This document shows positions 1 to 8,598 of a stretch of DNA of 54,883 bases, in pieces. Within the stretch, counting starts at the first letter, position 1. Each line of letters starts with the position of its first letter. The position numbers and the translations under genes were made by a program. Source of the DNA: Methylobacterium sp. (GTDB lineage: Bacteria; Pseudomonadota; Alphaproteobacteria; Rhizobiales; Beijerinckiaceae); assembly GCA_013823325.1 (NCBI GenBank), contig PNLY01000027.1, forward strand, positions 1 to 54,883, in the 5' to 3' direction. The notes beneath the pieces were generated by a model. The model did no database searches and had not been told where the DNA came from. It saw only the letters and a list, made by a program, of their open reading frames with translations.

Positions 1-39
1 GGTTCGACTGGGTGAGGCGGCGAGAGTTGTGCTGGACTT

Positions 40-92
40 CCCTCATCCGTCAGCGCTTCGCGCTGCCACCTTCTCCCCCGAGGGGAGAAGGG
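40..92. repeat. Extragenic palindromic repeat, copy 1
   Basis: A CCTCATCCGT start is followed by a short GC hairpin and then CCTTCTCCCC/GGGGAGAAGG, an inverted repeat. Nearly the same sequence recurs at 3541-3592, and a related hairpin lies at 3471-3493. This is a dispersed intergenic repeat, not a gene. Open frames across it are shadows. Confidence 0.7.
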
Positions 93-577
93 TTCCGCGC
101 CCAAGCGTCGTCCCCGCCCACAGGCTCATCCTGTAGGCGTTATCGCAATCGAGGGGCAGCGGAGCGCCGCGAGGCGCGTTGGTATTCCGCTTCCATTGAG
201 CCAGGAAGCGGCGCGGATGGATCCCCATCCGCACGCCCCGTGGCGCTCCGCCAGCGGCGATTTGAAAGCTCCGGGCCGCGCTTCTGTCGCGCTGGCCTGA
301 GCCGACGCGGTCTAGCGAGCTCCTCGCGCAGAGGTCGTAGTGCCTCCAGGTCGGTTCCCGAAGCCTCCCGGGAGCGAGGCGCAACCCTCGCCCGCAGGCG
401 CCGCACCCACCCCGCCAAACAGCATGCCTCCGGTCGGCCGCCCCTCGGGGATGGGATGCGGCGGAGTATACGGGAGGTTGGGAGGGCGGGGATAAGGTTG
501 CAATTTATCCCCATTAGGTGCCCGCAGCGCGAGAACCCTTCTGCCGAATGACAAAGGGCACTATAGCCTGCTTGAAA
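93..577. other. GC-rich structured non-coding stretch; possible minus-strand RNA
   Basis: No convincing gene is seen here. The stretch is rich in inverted repeats. A 16-bp stem with two single-A bulges pairs 399-414 with 446-463. A perfect hairpin with arms GCGGATGG/CCATCCGC lies near 215-234. A perfect 8-bp inverted repeat with arms GGGGATAA/TTATCCCC spans 488-512. On the minus strand a TATACT hexamer (465-470) precedes the big stem like a -10 box, but no good -35 is found at the right spacing. A structured RNA read leftward is possible. It does not show the conserved cores of RNase P RNA, SRP RNA or tmRNA that I looked for. The AT-rich islet begins just after it. Confidence 0.3.
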
Positions 578-2047
578 CTAGTAAATTATACCAACCAAAT
601 CTTTAGATCGATTATCCGAATAATGACTATCTCCTATACGAACAGATATTCTAGCCGGACCCTGAACAATTTTTGGCCCAGCATATGGCTCCTCACGAAT
701 AGGACCATTCGCTGGAGCAATTACAATATTGAAACAGCAACGCTCAGGTGGCCACCAAAGATTTTCGCCTTCACTCCAAGCACTCCAATCTCCCAATATG
801 GCAACAGTTTTACTTTCTCCACCCCCGATAACACCAATTAGTTGCGATGCTCCTTGCTTGGCATCGATTGCCGCTCGCTGCGCACGTTTCGGAAGCGCAG
901 CGTCAAATCCTGGAAATTTCATCTGACCACATTTCGGAATTGGCCGCTCCAAACAGTCAATATATTGAATCTTTAAATCAGTAACAACAGAGGTTAGTTT
1001 TTGCATACCTTCAGATAATTGACTCTCTGACAAGGGTGGATAAAAATTTAGCTTTTCTCGATTGTCTTTATAGTAATTCATATCGGCATAATCTGCATAT
1101 ATATCACCAGCCCTAGTTGCCCAAGCATCTGCTATGACCTGCTCCTTCTCATACCTCGGCAAATTAACGTTTACTTCTGAGTAATAAGCTTTATCAAGCG
1201 AATAAGGGTACGCTGTATCCATATTTATTTTTGTAGGAAAATCCAATGAGTATTTAATTATTGTATCAATTTCGAGGTCAGGGATAGATTCATTTGTACC
1301 ATTCCTAAGTATTTTGACTGACCTCTTATAGTTCTTTGTTACCTTGGACAGGCTCTCTGCAAAGCTCGCCTTCGCTGACCCATACCCTGCAGCCGCAACA
1401 CTCATCGCCGCCCTAAGTTCCTGACGCTGGCTTTCGTTACTAGTTTCAATCGTAATAACTGCCGAAAATTCTCCGCCAAATGTTACAGATTTAATATATT
1501 GATTCCCGCATCTAGTATAAAATCTTCCTGGATCGCTCAATAATGGCCTAGCCTCATTAGAAATCGCTTCTTTATTGATACTAAGCGTCGGACCAGAAAC
1601 AATAACTTTTACAACAAGATAATCATAAAATCTATTTCTATCGAGAGATTGAAAAAAACTAGAACTTAAATCCCCCTTCCAAATACCAACTCCCATTGAA
1701 GCAGACGCAGATAGTTGCAGAGTATGTCGAAATTCTTCAGAGCTTCTTACCTGAGTTAGAGAATAATCAGCAGAAAAACCTTGAGATGACTCCTGCTTAG
1801 ATACGCCTGAAATACAATCTCCCCGGAATTCGCCCGCTAATGTATTGTATCCGCGCCCCAACGGGATACGCTTGGTTGCGCCTGCTTCCGAAATCGGAAA
1901 TTCACCATCTCTAAGGGCGCTCTTAAAAGAAGCCATTAACTCCGGAGAGAGGCGTTCAGTGCCATTTGGCAGCACTATTTGCTGGGCTGTGGCGCCAGAG
2001 GCATTCGCCATCAGAAGCAGGTATACAAGGGAAATTTGAGATCTCAT
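578..2047 (-). CDS. Secreted MACPF/perforin-like protein (putative pore former)
   Basis: The product is 489 residues. I chose the ATG at 2047 because GGAGGGG lies seven bases upstream and a signal peptide follows at once (hydrophobic residues 5-18, likely cut after ATA near residue 22). Residues 180-192 read CGNQY, six residues, then GG. This matches the spacing of the MACPF signature [YW]-G-[TS]-H-[FY]-x6-GG, with substitutions. LGRGYN at 63-68 resembles the conserved N-terminal MACPF motif. Ser/Ala/Gly-rich amphipathic stretches at 111-135 and 211-240 sit where the two membrane-inserting helical clusters would be. The C-terminal 150 residues include a Cys pair and are not recognised. The gene is visibly AT-rich with A/T-ending codons, unlike all its neighbours, which suggests recent transfer. 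No partner gene is present. The family call is an inference from motifs; pore formation is not shown. Confidence 0.6.
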   Translation of the reverse strand: MRSQISLVYLLLMANASGATAQQIVLPNGTERLSPELMASFKSALRDGEFPISEAGATKRIPLGRGYNTLAGEFRGDCISGVSKQESSQGFSADYSLTQVRSSEEFRHTLQLSASASMGVGIWKGDLSSSFFQSLDRNRFYDYLVVKVIVSGPTLSINKEAISNEARPLLSDPGRFYTRCGNQYIKSVTFGGEFSAVITIETSNESQRQELRAAMSVAAAGYGSAKASFAESLSKVTKNYKRSVKILRNGTNESIPDLEIDTIIKYSLDFPTKINMDTAYPYSLDKAYYSEVNVNLPRYEKEQVIADAWATRAGDIYADYADMNYYKDNREKLNFYPPLSESQLSEGMQKLTSVVTDLKIQYIDCLERPIPKCGQMKFPGFDAALPKRAQRAAIDAKQGASQLIGVIGGGESKTVAILGDWSAWSEGENLWWPPERCCFNIVIAPANGPIREEPYAGPKIVQGPARISVRIGDSHYSDNRSKDLVGIIY

Positions 2048-2224
2048 AACGACAACCCCTCCTCTTACTCTGAGGCAGGACAATATATCATATTCGGAAC
2101 AACTCCAAACAAATGCAACTTGGAATCTGATTTTAGTTCTCTTTCTCGAAATTCGAGCACGTGGCGGGCATTTTGGCAGTTCGAAGTCCGCTTGACTCCC
2201 CTCCCCCTCCCATCCTACGCCCAT

Positions 2225-2279
2225 CGACGGGACACGCCGCCCCAACGCGGCGCGCCCATCTGTAAGGATGGAGACATCG
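2225..2279 (+). ncRNA. serC leader: tandem hairpins, serC-motif-like
   Basis: Two small hairpins sit directly before serC. The first has CGCCGC (2235-2240) pairing with GCGGCG (2247-2252). The second has CCATC (2256-2260) pairing with GATGG (2267-2271). The second stem overlaps the ribosome-binding sequence GGATGGAG that ends six bases before the ATG at 2280, so folding could control translation. Position and layout match the alphaproteobacterial serC RNA motif known from comparative genomics. The ligand or mechanism of that motif is not established here. Confidence 0.55.
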
Positions 2280-3458
2280 ATGGCGAATACGATTCCGGCC
2301 GCGCGCCCGCGCGTGCCGCATTTCTCGTCCGGCCCCTGCGCCAAGCGCCCCGGCTGGACCCTCAAGGCCCTTGGTGACGCGGCGCTCGGCCGCTCGCACC
2401 GCGCCAAGATCGGCAAGGACAAGCTCAAGCTCGCGATCGACCTGACGCGCGAGGTGCTGCAGGTCCCGGCCGATTACCGCATCGGCATCGTGCCGGCCTC
2501 CGACACCGGCGCCGTCGAGATGGCGATGTGGAGTTTGTTGGGCGCCCGCGGCGTCGACATGGTCGCCTGGGAGAGCTTTGGCGAGGGCTGGGTCACCGAC
2601 GTCGCCAAGCAGCTCAAGCTGGCGGATGTGCGCACCTTCACCGCCCCCTATGGCGAATTGCCGAACCTGAAGAAGGTCGACACGAAGAACCGCGACGTCG
2701 TCTTCACCTGGAACGGCACGACTTCGGGCGTACGCGTCGCCGATGCCAGCTGGATCGCCGATGACCGCGAGGGGCTGACGATCTGCGACGCCACCTCGGC
2801 CGCCTTCGCCCAGCGCCTCGATTGGCCCAAGCTCGATGTCGTCACCTTCTCCTGGCAGAAGGTGCTCGGCGGCGAGGCCGCGCATGGCATGATCGTGCTC
2901 TCGCCCCGCGCGGTCGAGCGGCTCACGACCTACAAGCCGGCCTGGCCGCTGCCGAAGATTTTCCGCATGACCTCGGGCGGCAAGCTCTCCGAGGGCATCT
3001 TCGCCGGCGAGACGATCAACACCCCGTCGATGCTCGCGGTCGAGGATTATCTTGATGCGCTGGCCTGGGCCAAGAAGGTCGGCGGGCTCGACGGGCTGGT
3101 GAAGCGCGCCGACGGCAATGCCCGCGTCATCGCCAGGTTCGTGCGCGAGAACGACTGGATCGACTTCCTCGCGGTCAAGCCGAAGACGCGCTCGAACACC
3201 TCGGTGTGTCTCAAGTTCACCGACCCGGCGGTGACGGCGCTCTCGGCCGATGCCCAGGCGGCGTTTGCCAAGCAGGTCGTCTCGATCATCGAGAAGGCCG
3301 GCGCCGGCTACGATCTCGGCCATTACCGCGACGCCCCTCCCGGCCTGCGCATCTGGTGCGGCGCGACCGTGCAGGCGCGCGACCTCAAGGCGCTGCTGCC
3401 TTGGATCACCTATGCCTTCAACGAGGCGAAGGCGGGTCTGGGCAAGAAGGCGGCGTAA
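2280..3458 (+). CDS. serC: Phosphoserine aminotransferase
   Basis: This is a PLP-dependent transaminase that converts 3-phosphohydroxypyruvate and glutamate to phosphoserine, the second step of serine synthesis in the cytosol; it usually also serves pyridoxine synthesis. The protein is 392 residues and opens with the typical [12 protein letters not shown] near residue 14. The [16 protein letters not shown] stretch near residue 193 contains the PLP-binding lysine. The ATG at 2280 is preferred over the in-frame ATG at 2268 because GGATGGAG lies at proper spacing before it and homologues start there. It is followed by serA on the same strand, with a palindromic repeat in between. Confidence 0.95.
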   Translation: MANTIPAARPRVPHFSSGPCAKRPGWTLKALGDAALGRSHRAKIGKDKLKLAIDLTREVLQVPADYRIGIVPASDTGAVEMAMWSLLGARGVDMVAWESFGEGWVTDVAKQLKLADVRTFTAPYGELPNLKKVDTKNRDVVFTWNGTTSGVRVADASWIADDREGLTICDATSAAFAQRLDWPKLDVVTFSWQKVLGGEAAHGMIVLSPRAVERLTTYKPAWPLPKIFRMTSGGKLSEGIFAGETINTPSMLAVEDYLDALAWAKKVGGLDGLVKRADGNARVIARFVRENDWIDFLAVKPKTRSNTSVCLKFTDPAVTALSADAQAAFAKQVVSIIEKAGAGYDLGHYRDAPPGLRIWCGATVQARDLKALLPWITYAFNEAKAGLGKKAA

Positions 3459-3465
3459 GCGCGAC

Positions 3466-3592
3466 GCGCCCCCTCTCCCCTCGGGGGAGAGGGTTGGGGT
3501 GAGGGCAGCGCGACGTTTGTCGTGAGCTCTCGCCCGCCGGCCCTCATCCGTCTCGGCTTCGCCGAGCCACCTTCTCCCCCGGGGGGAGAAGG
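3466..3592. repeat. Extragenic palindromic repeats between serC and serA
   Basis: One hairpin (CCCTCTCCCC/GGGGGAGAGGG, 3471-3493) is followed by TTGGGGTGAGGG. A second unit at 3541-3592 is a near copy of the repeat at 40-92. Such units are common between genes in Hyphomicrobiales. They may reduce read-through from serC to serA, but no T-run follows them. Confidence 0.65.
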
Positions 3593-3650
3593 AACGCGCC
3601 TCCCCATTCACGCGCGCGACCGATTGCGGCGCGCAGCCGGAGCCAAACCC

Positions 3651-5240
3651 ATGCCCGCACCCAAAGTCCTGATCTCCGACGCCCTCTCCCCCGCCGCCGT
3701 CCAGATCTTCAAAGATCGCGGCATCGACGTGACCTTCGATCCCAATCTTGGCAAGGACAAGGACAAGCTCGCCGCGATCATCGGCGACTATGACGGCCTC
3801 GCCATCCGCTCGGCGACCAAGGCGACCGCCAAGCTGCTGGAGGCCGCGACGAAGCTGAAGGTGATCGGCCGCGCCGGCATCGGCGTCGACAATGTCGAGA
3901 TCCCGGCCGCGACCAGCCGCGGCGTGATCGTGATGAACACGCCCTTCGGCAACTCGATCACCACCGCCGAGCACGCCATCGCCATGATGTTCGCGCTCGC
4001 CCGCCAGATCCCCTCAGCCGATGCCTCGACCCAGGCCGGAAAGTGGGAGAAGAACCGCTTCATGGGCGTCGAGATCACGGCCAAGACGCTCGGCCTGATC
4101 GGCTGCGGCAATATCGGCTCGATCGTCGCCGAGCGCGGCATCGGCCTCAGGATGCGCGTCATCGCCTTCGACCCCTATCTCTCGCCGGAGCGGGCGCTGC
4201 AGCTGGGCGTCGAGAAGGTCGAGCTCGAGGACCTCCTGAAGCGCGCCGACTTCATCACTTTGCACGTGCCGATGACCGAGAAGACAAAGAACATCCTCTC
4301 GGCCGAGAACCTCGCCAAGACCAAGAAGGGCGTGCGCATCATCAACTGCGCCCGCGGCGGGCTGGTGGATGAGGCGGCGCTGGCGGAGCTGATCAAGTCC
4401 GGCCATGTCGCCGGCGCCGCCTTCGACGTGTTCTCGGTCGAGCCCGCTGAATCGAACCCGCTGTTCGGTTTGGATAATGTCGTCTGCACCCCGCATCTCG
4501 GCGCCTCGACCAATGAGGCGCAGGAGAACGTCGCTCTGCAGGTCGCCGAGCAGATGAGCGACTATCTCTTGAAGGGCGCGATCACCAATGCGGTGAACTT
4601 CCCGTCGATCTCGGCGGAAGAGGCGCCGCGGATCAAGCCCTTCGTCGATCTCGCCGAAAAGCTCGGCTCCTTCCTCGGCCAGCTCACCGAGGCGCCGGTC
4701 AAGGGCATCCGCATCGAGTACGAAGGCGCGGTCGCGAGCCTCAACCTCAAGGCGATCTCGGCAGCGGCGATCACCGGCGTGCTCCGGCCCTTCCTGCCCG
4801 AGATCAACATGGTCAACTCGGCTCTTGTTGCGAAGGAGAAGGGCATCGTCGTCGAGGAACTGACCCGCGAGGTCGCGGGCAATCTCGAAAGCGTCATCCG
4901 CATCGTGGTCGAGGCCGAGGACATGCCGCGCCATGCCTCGGGCACGGTCTTCCATGACGGCAAGCCGCGCATCATCGAGATCCGCGACATCCAGGTCGAC
5001 GCCGAGTTCGCGCCGCACATGCTCTATGTCCGCAATGCCGACAAGCCGGGCTTCATCGGCCAGTTCGGCTCGCTGCTCGGCGCCGCCGGCGTCAATGTCG
5101 CGACCTTCAATCTCGGCCGCGACAAGCCTGGCGGCGACGCGATCTGCTATGTCGCCGTCGACGAGCCGGTCTCGGACGAACTGCTGGCGAAGATCCACGA
5201 GATCCCGATGGTCAAGCGGGCGAGACGGCTGAAGTTCTGA
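3651..5240 (+). CDS. serA: D-3-phosphoglycerate dehydrogenase, long form
   Basis: NAD-dependent oxidation of 3-phosphoglycerate is the first step of serine synthesis. The protein is 529 residues, the usual length of the long SerA type: a catalytic and nucleotide-binding core (about 1-315), an allosteric substrate-binding domain, and a C-terminal ACT domain (about 455-529). LIGCGNIGSIVAERG near 145 is the Rossmann GxGxxG motif. The NCARGGLVDE stretch and the TPHLGAST stretch hold the catalytic Arg/Glu/His region. The ACT domain suggests serine feedback inhibition, as known in the family. The start is the ATG followed by PAPKVLISD; the longer upstream frame runs through repeat DNA. Confidence 0.95.
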   Translation: MPAPKVLISDALSPAAVQIFKDRGIDVTFDPNLGKDKDKLAAIIGDYDGLAIRSATKATAKLLEAATKLKVIGRAGIGVDNVEIPAATSRGVIVMNTPFGNSITTAEHAIAMMFALARQIPSADASTQAGKWEKNRFMGVEITAKTLGLIGCGNIGSIVAERGIGLRMRVIAFDPYLSPERALQLGVEKVELEDLLKRADFITLHVPMTEKTKNILSAENLAKTKKGVRIINCARGGLVDEAALAELIKSGHVAGAAFDVFSVEPAESNPLFGLDNVVCTPHLGASTNEAQENVALQVAEQMSDYLLKGAITNAVNFPSISAEEAPRIKPFVDLAEKLGSFLGQLTEAPVKGIRIEYEGAVASLNLKAISAAAITGVLRPFLPEINMVNSALVAKEKGIVVEELTREVAGNLESVIRIVVEAEDMPRHASGTVFHDGKPRIIEIRDIQVDAEFAPHMLYVRNADKPGFIGQFGSLLGAAGVNVATFNLGRDKPGGDAICYVAVDEPVSDELLAKIHEIPMVKRARRLKF

Positions 5241-5261
5241 CGGTTTTTCCTGGCATCAACT

Positions 5262-5360
5262 CGTCATGGTCGGGCTTGTCCCGACCATCCACGTCTTCGC
5301 TTCGCTGATCGCGTTCGGTGTTCCAGACGTGGATGCTCGCCACAAGGGCGAGCATGACGG
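5262..5360. repeat. Extragenic imperfect palindrome
   Basis: The unit begins CGTCATGGTCGGGCTTGTCC and ends in GGGCGAGCATGACG. Each end is itself a hairpin, and the outer ends are inverted repeats of each other. A related unit with the same CGTCATGCTCGGGCT start lies at 52595-52702. Confidence 0.6.
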
Positions 5361-5421
5361 TGGTGCCCTATCCGCGCCGCAATCACCCTCCCCTGTGGCG
5401 GCCCGCCACAGGGGATTTTTC

Positions 5422-6432
5422 ATGCCGACCCGCCGTGCCTTTGCTTGTGCCTGCTCCGCCACTCTTGCTGTCCTTGCCGCCTCCCCCGCCTTCGCCGACT
5501 GGGACAAGGCCAGGCTCGATGCCGGCATCAGGACCATCGAGCAGGGCACGAAGGGCCGCATCGGCGTCGGCCTGATCGATCTCAAGGACCGCAAGAGCTG
5601 GTCCTATCGCGGGGCAGAGCCTTTCCCGCTGCAGAGCGTGTTCAAGCTGCCGCTGGCGATCGGCGTGCTGCAGGCGGTCGAAGCCGGCAAGCTGAAGCTC
5701 GACCAGCCCATCACCGTCACCCGCAACGATCTCTCGCTCTATCACAGCCCGCTCGCCAAGGCCTTCAAGGGCGAGCGCAACGAGTATCCGCTGCGCGAGC
5801 TCCTGACCCGCTCGACCGCCGAGAGCGACAACACCGCCGCCGATCTCCTGCTGCGCCTGATCGGCGGCCCGCAGGCCCTCACCGCGATCCTGAGGGATGG
5901 CGGCGTCACCGGCATCTCGGTCGATCGTTATGAGCGCGTCTTCCAGCCGGGGATCCTCGGCCTGCCCGGCTATGGCTGGGACCAGCAGATCGACACCGCC
6001 AAGTTCTACGCCGCGATCAGCGCGATCCCGGCGGCCGAGCGCAGGAAGCGGCTGCAAGCGACGCTGACCGACAAGCGCGACGCCGCTTCGCCGGAGGCCT
6101 CGATCGCCTTCCTCGAAGGCCTCGCCGAGGGCACCTGGCTGCGCGAGCCCGCACACGCCGCGCTGCTCGACAAGCTCATGGCCGAATCCAAGACCGGCCC
6201 GAACCGGATCAAGGCCGGCCTGCCCAAGGGCGCCCGCTTCGCCCACAAGACCGGGCTCGGGCCGAGCGCCGACGGGCTCAACCACGCCACCAACGATATC
6301 GGCATCGTCACCCTGCCGGATGGCCGGCGCTTTGCCATCGCGGTCTATCTCGCCGGCGCGCAGGTCGGCGAGAAGGAGCGCGAGGCGGCTCATGCCGCGG
6401 TGGCAAGGCTGGCGGTTGAGAGCTTGCGCTGA
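5422..6432 (+). CDS. Class A serine beta-lactamase
   Basis: This is a periplasmic enzyme predicted to hydrolyse beta-lactams through an acyl-serine intermediate. It has 336 residues with a signal peptide ending AFA near residue 25. The family motifs are present: SVFK at 72-75 (S70xxK73), SDN thirty-six residues before a conserved Glu (E166), and HKTG (K234). The omega-loop reads ERVFQ instead of ExxLN, so Asn170 is replaced by Gln, which is unusual. The ATG at 5422 follows AGGGGA at seven bases. It lies alone between a repeat and the convergent transporter. No ampR-type regulator is adjacent, so low constitutive expression is likely. Resistance spectrum cannot be read from sequence. Confidence 0.85.
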   Translation: MPTRRAFACACSATLAVLAASPAFADWDKARLDAGIRTIEQGTKGRIGVGLIDLKDRKSWSYRGAEPFPLQSVFKLPLAIGVLQAVEAGKLKLDQPITVTRNDLSLYHSPLAKAFKGERNEYPLRELLTRSTAESDNTAADLLLRLIGGPQALTAILRDGGVTGISVDRYERVFQPGILGLPGYGWDQQIDTAKFYAAISAIPAAERRKRLQATLTDKRDAASPEASIAFLEGLAEGTWLREPAHAALLDKLMAESKTGPNRIKAGLPKGARFAHKTGLGPSADGLNHATNDIGIVTLPDGRRFAIAVYLAGAQVGEKEREAAHAAVARLAVESLR

Positions 6433-6501
6433 GGCATGAATTCATAGCGGGCGCGCATCCTGACCGGGCGCTCGCCCACAGCCTTCTCCGAGCAAGGCTG
6501 C

Positions 6502-7821
6502 CTAATTGGACAGGCGGCCGGTGTCGGGCCGGTCGAGTTCAAGCGTCCGCGTCTCGGGAATGAGCAGGCCGGTGACCAGCGTGATGCCCGAGACGACCAT
6601 GAGATAGACCAGGAACATCCGGTGCTCGCCGATCTGCGAGAGATATGTGTTCACATAGGGCGCCGTGCCGCCGAAGATCGCGGTCGCCAGCGACAGGGGC
6701 CCGCTCACTCCGGTCGCCCGGACCGAGGTTGGGAACACCTCGGCCCAGACCGCGGTGTTGACCCCGAACAGGCAGGCCAGGATCAGCAGCGCCGAGATCA
6801 TCGCCGTCAGCAGGCCGGAGAAGCTGTTGGTGATGAGGGCGTCGAGCTGGAAGGTCGCGGCGATGAAGCCGACACCGAACAGGATGATGAAGACGCGCCG
6901 CCCGGAGCGGTCGGCGAGCCAGCCCACGACCGGGATCGCGACGAGGAAGACGGCTTGCGCGATCAGGCTGGCGGTCAGGGCCGATTTGGCGTCGAGGCCG
7001 CGGCTGATCTGGGCGAAGGTCGGGCTGTAGATCAGCCATGTGTAGAACATGATCGAGCCGCCGGCCGAAAGGCCGAAGACGACGGCGACGCCGCGCCAGT
7101 TCCGGACGAGCGCGGGCATGCCCGCGCCGTGGTCGTCTTGCTGCACCTTGCCCTTCTCGAAGCTGTCGGTCTCGCTGAGCTGGCGCCGCAGATAGAGCCC
7201 GTAGAGGCCGAGCAGCCCGCCGAGCAGGAAGGGAACGCGCCAGCCCCAGCTCTCCAGCGCCGACCGGTCGAGATTGGCGTTGAGCAGGAGCCCGGTGATC
7301 GTCGCGATCATCGTGCCGAGCACGACGCTCACCCAGGAGGTGCTGCCATAGAGCGCCCGCCGATGCCGTGGCGCGCGCTCGACCAGATAGGTGACGGAGG
7401 TCCCCATCTCGCCGCCATGGGCGATGCCCTGGGCGAGTCGCGCCACCAGCAGAATGATCGAGGCCGCGAGCCCCACCGTCGCGAAGGTCGGCGCGCAGGC
7501 GATGACGAGGCTGCCACCGGCGGTGATGAACATCGCCAGCGTCAGGCTCTGCTTGCGGCCGACGCGATCGGCGTAGAGGCCGAACAGGAAGCCGCCGAGC
7601 GGTCGCGTCAGGAAGCCCGCCGCGAAGACCGCGAGGGCGGCGAGCAGCGCCGCCGCCTTGTCGCTCGACGGGAAGAACTGGAGGGCGAAATAGGGCGCGA
7701 AGATCGTGTAGATCGTCCAGTCGAACCACTCCAGCGTGTTGCCGAAATTGACGGCGATCAGATCCTTCACCCGCCGGGATCCGGCAGGGCTAGGCGCACC
7801 CGGTGCGGCGATGTCTGACAT
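6502..7821 (-). CDS. MFS transporter, metabolite:H+ symporter type
   Basis: This 439-residue inner-membrane protein has about 12 hydrophobic segments. The N-terminal NFGNTLEWFDWTIY stretch and the GRKQSL loop after the third segment are typical of the MHS group (shikimate, alpha-ketoglutarate, proline/betaine permeases). The start is the ATG followed by SDIAAPG at 7821; the longer frame adds a polar tail unlike family members. The gene lies 58 bases downstream of the flavin reductase on the same strand, so both probably form one transcript controlled by the divergent GntR gene. The substrate is unknown; an organic acid is most likely. Confidence 0.8.
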   Translation of the reverse strand: MSDIAAPGAPSPAGSRRVKDLIAVNFGNTLEWFDWTIYTIFAPYFALQFFPSSDKAAALLAALAVFAAGFLTRPLGGFLFGLYADRVGRKQSLTLAMFITAGGSLVIACAPTFATVGLAASIILLVARLAQGIAHGGEMGTSVTYLVERAPRHRRALYGSTSWVSVVLGTMIATITGLLLNANLDRSALESWGWRVPFLLGGLLGLYGLYLRRQLSETDSFEKGKVQQDDHGAGMPALVRNWRGVAVVFGLSAGGSIMFYTWLIYSPTFAQISRGLDAKSALTASLIAQAVFLVAIPVVGWLADRSGRRVFIILFGVGFIAATFQLDALITNSFSGLLTAMISALLILACLFGVNTAVWAEVFPTSVRATGVSGPLSLATAIFGGTAPYVNTYLSQIGEHRMFLVYLMVVSGITLVTGLLIPETRTLELDRPDTGRLSN

Positions 7822-7879
7822 GAGATGACCCCTCTTATTTTGTGATGCGTCTTGCCGGTCTTGAGATCCGCGCTGGGCG

Positions 7880-8542
7880 TCAGCGGCTGGCGGCGCGCCC
7901 TTCGAGGCCGAAGCGGGCATCGGCATCGGCTCCCGGCACGCGCATTTCGAAGGTGTCCTTGACCACCGCGTAGTCGAAATAGCCCAGCCGGGCGATCGGC
8001 CTGATCGCGGCGATGTCGAGCTTTCCGTCGGCGGTGATGACCCGGTCGTCGATATGGATCGTCTCGACCTGGGCGAAGACGATGTCGATCGATCCGACCG
8101 GCGAATTGCCCTTCAGACGATGGGTGCCGAGATAGCGGCACTCGAACTTGACCGGGCTTTCCTTGACCATCGGGATGCGGGCGTTGTCGGCGTATTCCCG
8201 GGTCACGCTGAGGCGGTCGAACTCACTCTCCTCGGGCGGCAGCGCCATCGCGCTCAGATTGACCGCCTCGCGCAGGTCATAGGTCGCCATGTTCCAGACG
8301 AACCAGCCGGTTTCCTCGGCATTGAGCACCGTGTCCTTGCGCCGCCCGTCCGGATACTGGTTCGCCGAGAACATCACCATCGGCGGATCGAAGGTCAGGT
8401 TCTGCCACTGGCTGTAGGGTGCGATGTTCTCGACGCCGGCGGCGCTGACGCTCGACAGCCAGCCGATCGGACGCGGCACGGTGCAGCTCTTGAACGGCGA
8501 ATAGGGCAGCGGGCTGGGCTCTGACGAAGGGCGATACTTCAT
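7880..8542 (-). CDS. Flavin reductase-like FMN-binding protein
   Basis: This 220-residue cytosolic protein has the flavin reductase-like split-barrel fold, the DIM6/NTAB group. The pattern PRPIGWLSSVSAAGVENIAPYS near residues 23-44 is the conserved FMN-binding start, and FDPPMVMFSAN follows at 51-61. Members supply reduced flavin to two-component monooxygenases or act on their own. No partner monooxygenase is found in the window, so the substrate is open. It is first in a minus-strand pair with the MHS transporter and is divergent from the GntR regulator. Confidence 0.8.
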   Translation of the reverse strand: MKYRPSSEPSPLPYSPFKSCTVPRPIGWLSSVSAAGVENIAPYSQWQNLTFDPPMVMFSANQYPDGRRKDTVLNAEETGWFVWNMATYDLREAVNLSAMALPPEESEFDRLSVTREYADNARIPMVKESPVKFECRYLGTHRLKGNSPVGSIDIVFAQVETIHIDDRVITADGKLDIAAIRPIARLGYFDYAVVKDTFEMRVPGADADARFGLEGRAASR

Positions 8543-8578
8543 GCGGAAGGTCCGGGGCTAGTGCGGCATTCAAATGAT

Positions 8579-8598
8579 ATCCAACCGATATATTGGAT
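8579..8598. promoter_or_regulatory. Candidate GntR operator
   Basis: ATCCAA, eight bases, then TTGGAT form a perfect inverted repeat in the divergent gap between the flavin reductase and the GntR gene. TTGG/CCAA half-sites are common for FCD-type GntR regulators. Use as the operator for both directions is inferred. Confidence 0.5.

Noticed and set aside
1..20. GGTTCGAC at the window start as part of a tRNA or tmRNA
   Set aside because: The match is too short, no acceptor stem or tag frame is seen, and it lies at the window edge.
760..790. WSAWS in the MACPF-like protein as a thrombospondin type 1 domain
   Set aside because: The Cys pattern required for TSP1 is missing; a five-residue match is not enough.
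2048..2428. N-terminal extension of the MACPF-like protein up to 2428
   Set aside because: It overlaps serC and its leader, removes the signal peptide from the N-terminus and ignores the strong ribosome site before 2047.
2133..3974. A 613-codon minus-strand frame over serC and the serA start
   Set aside because: It is antisense to two certain genes, crosses repeat DNA and has shadow-like composition.
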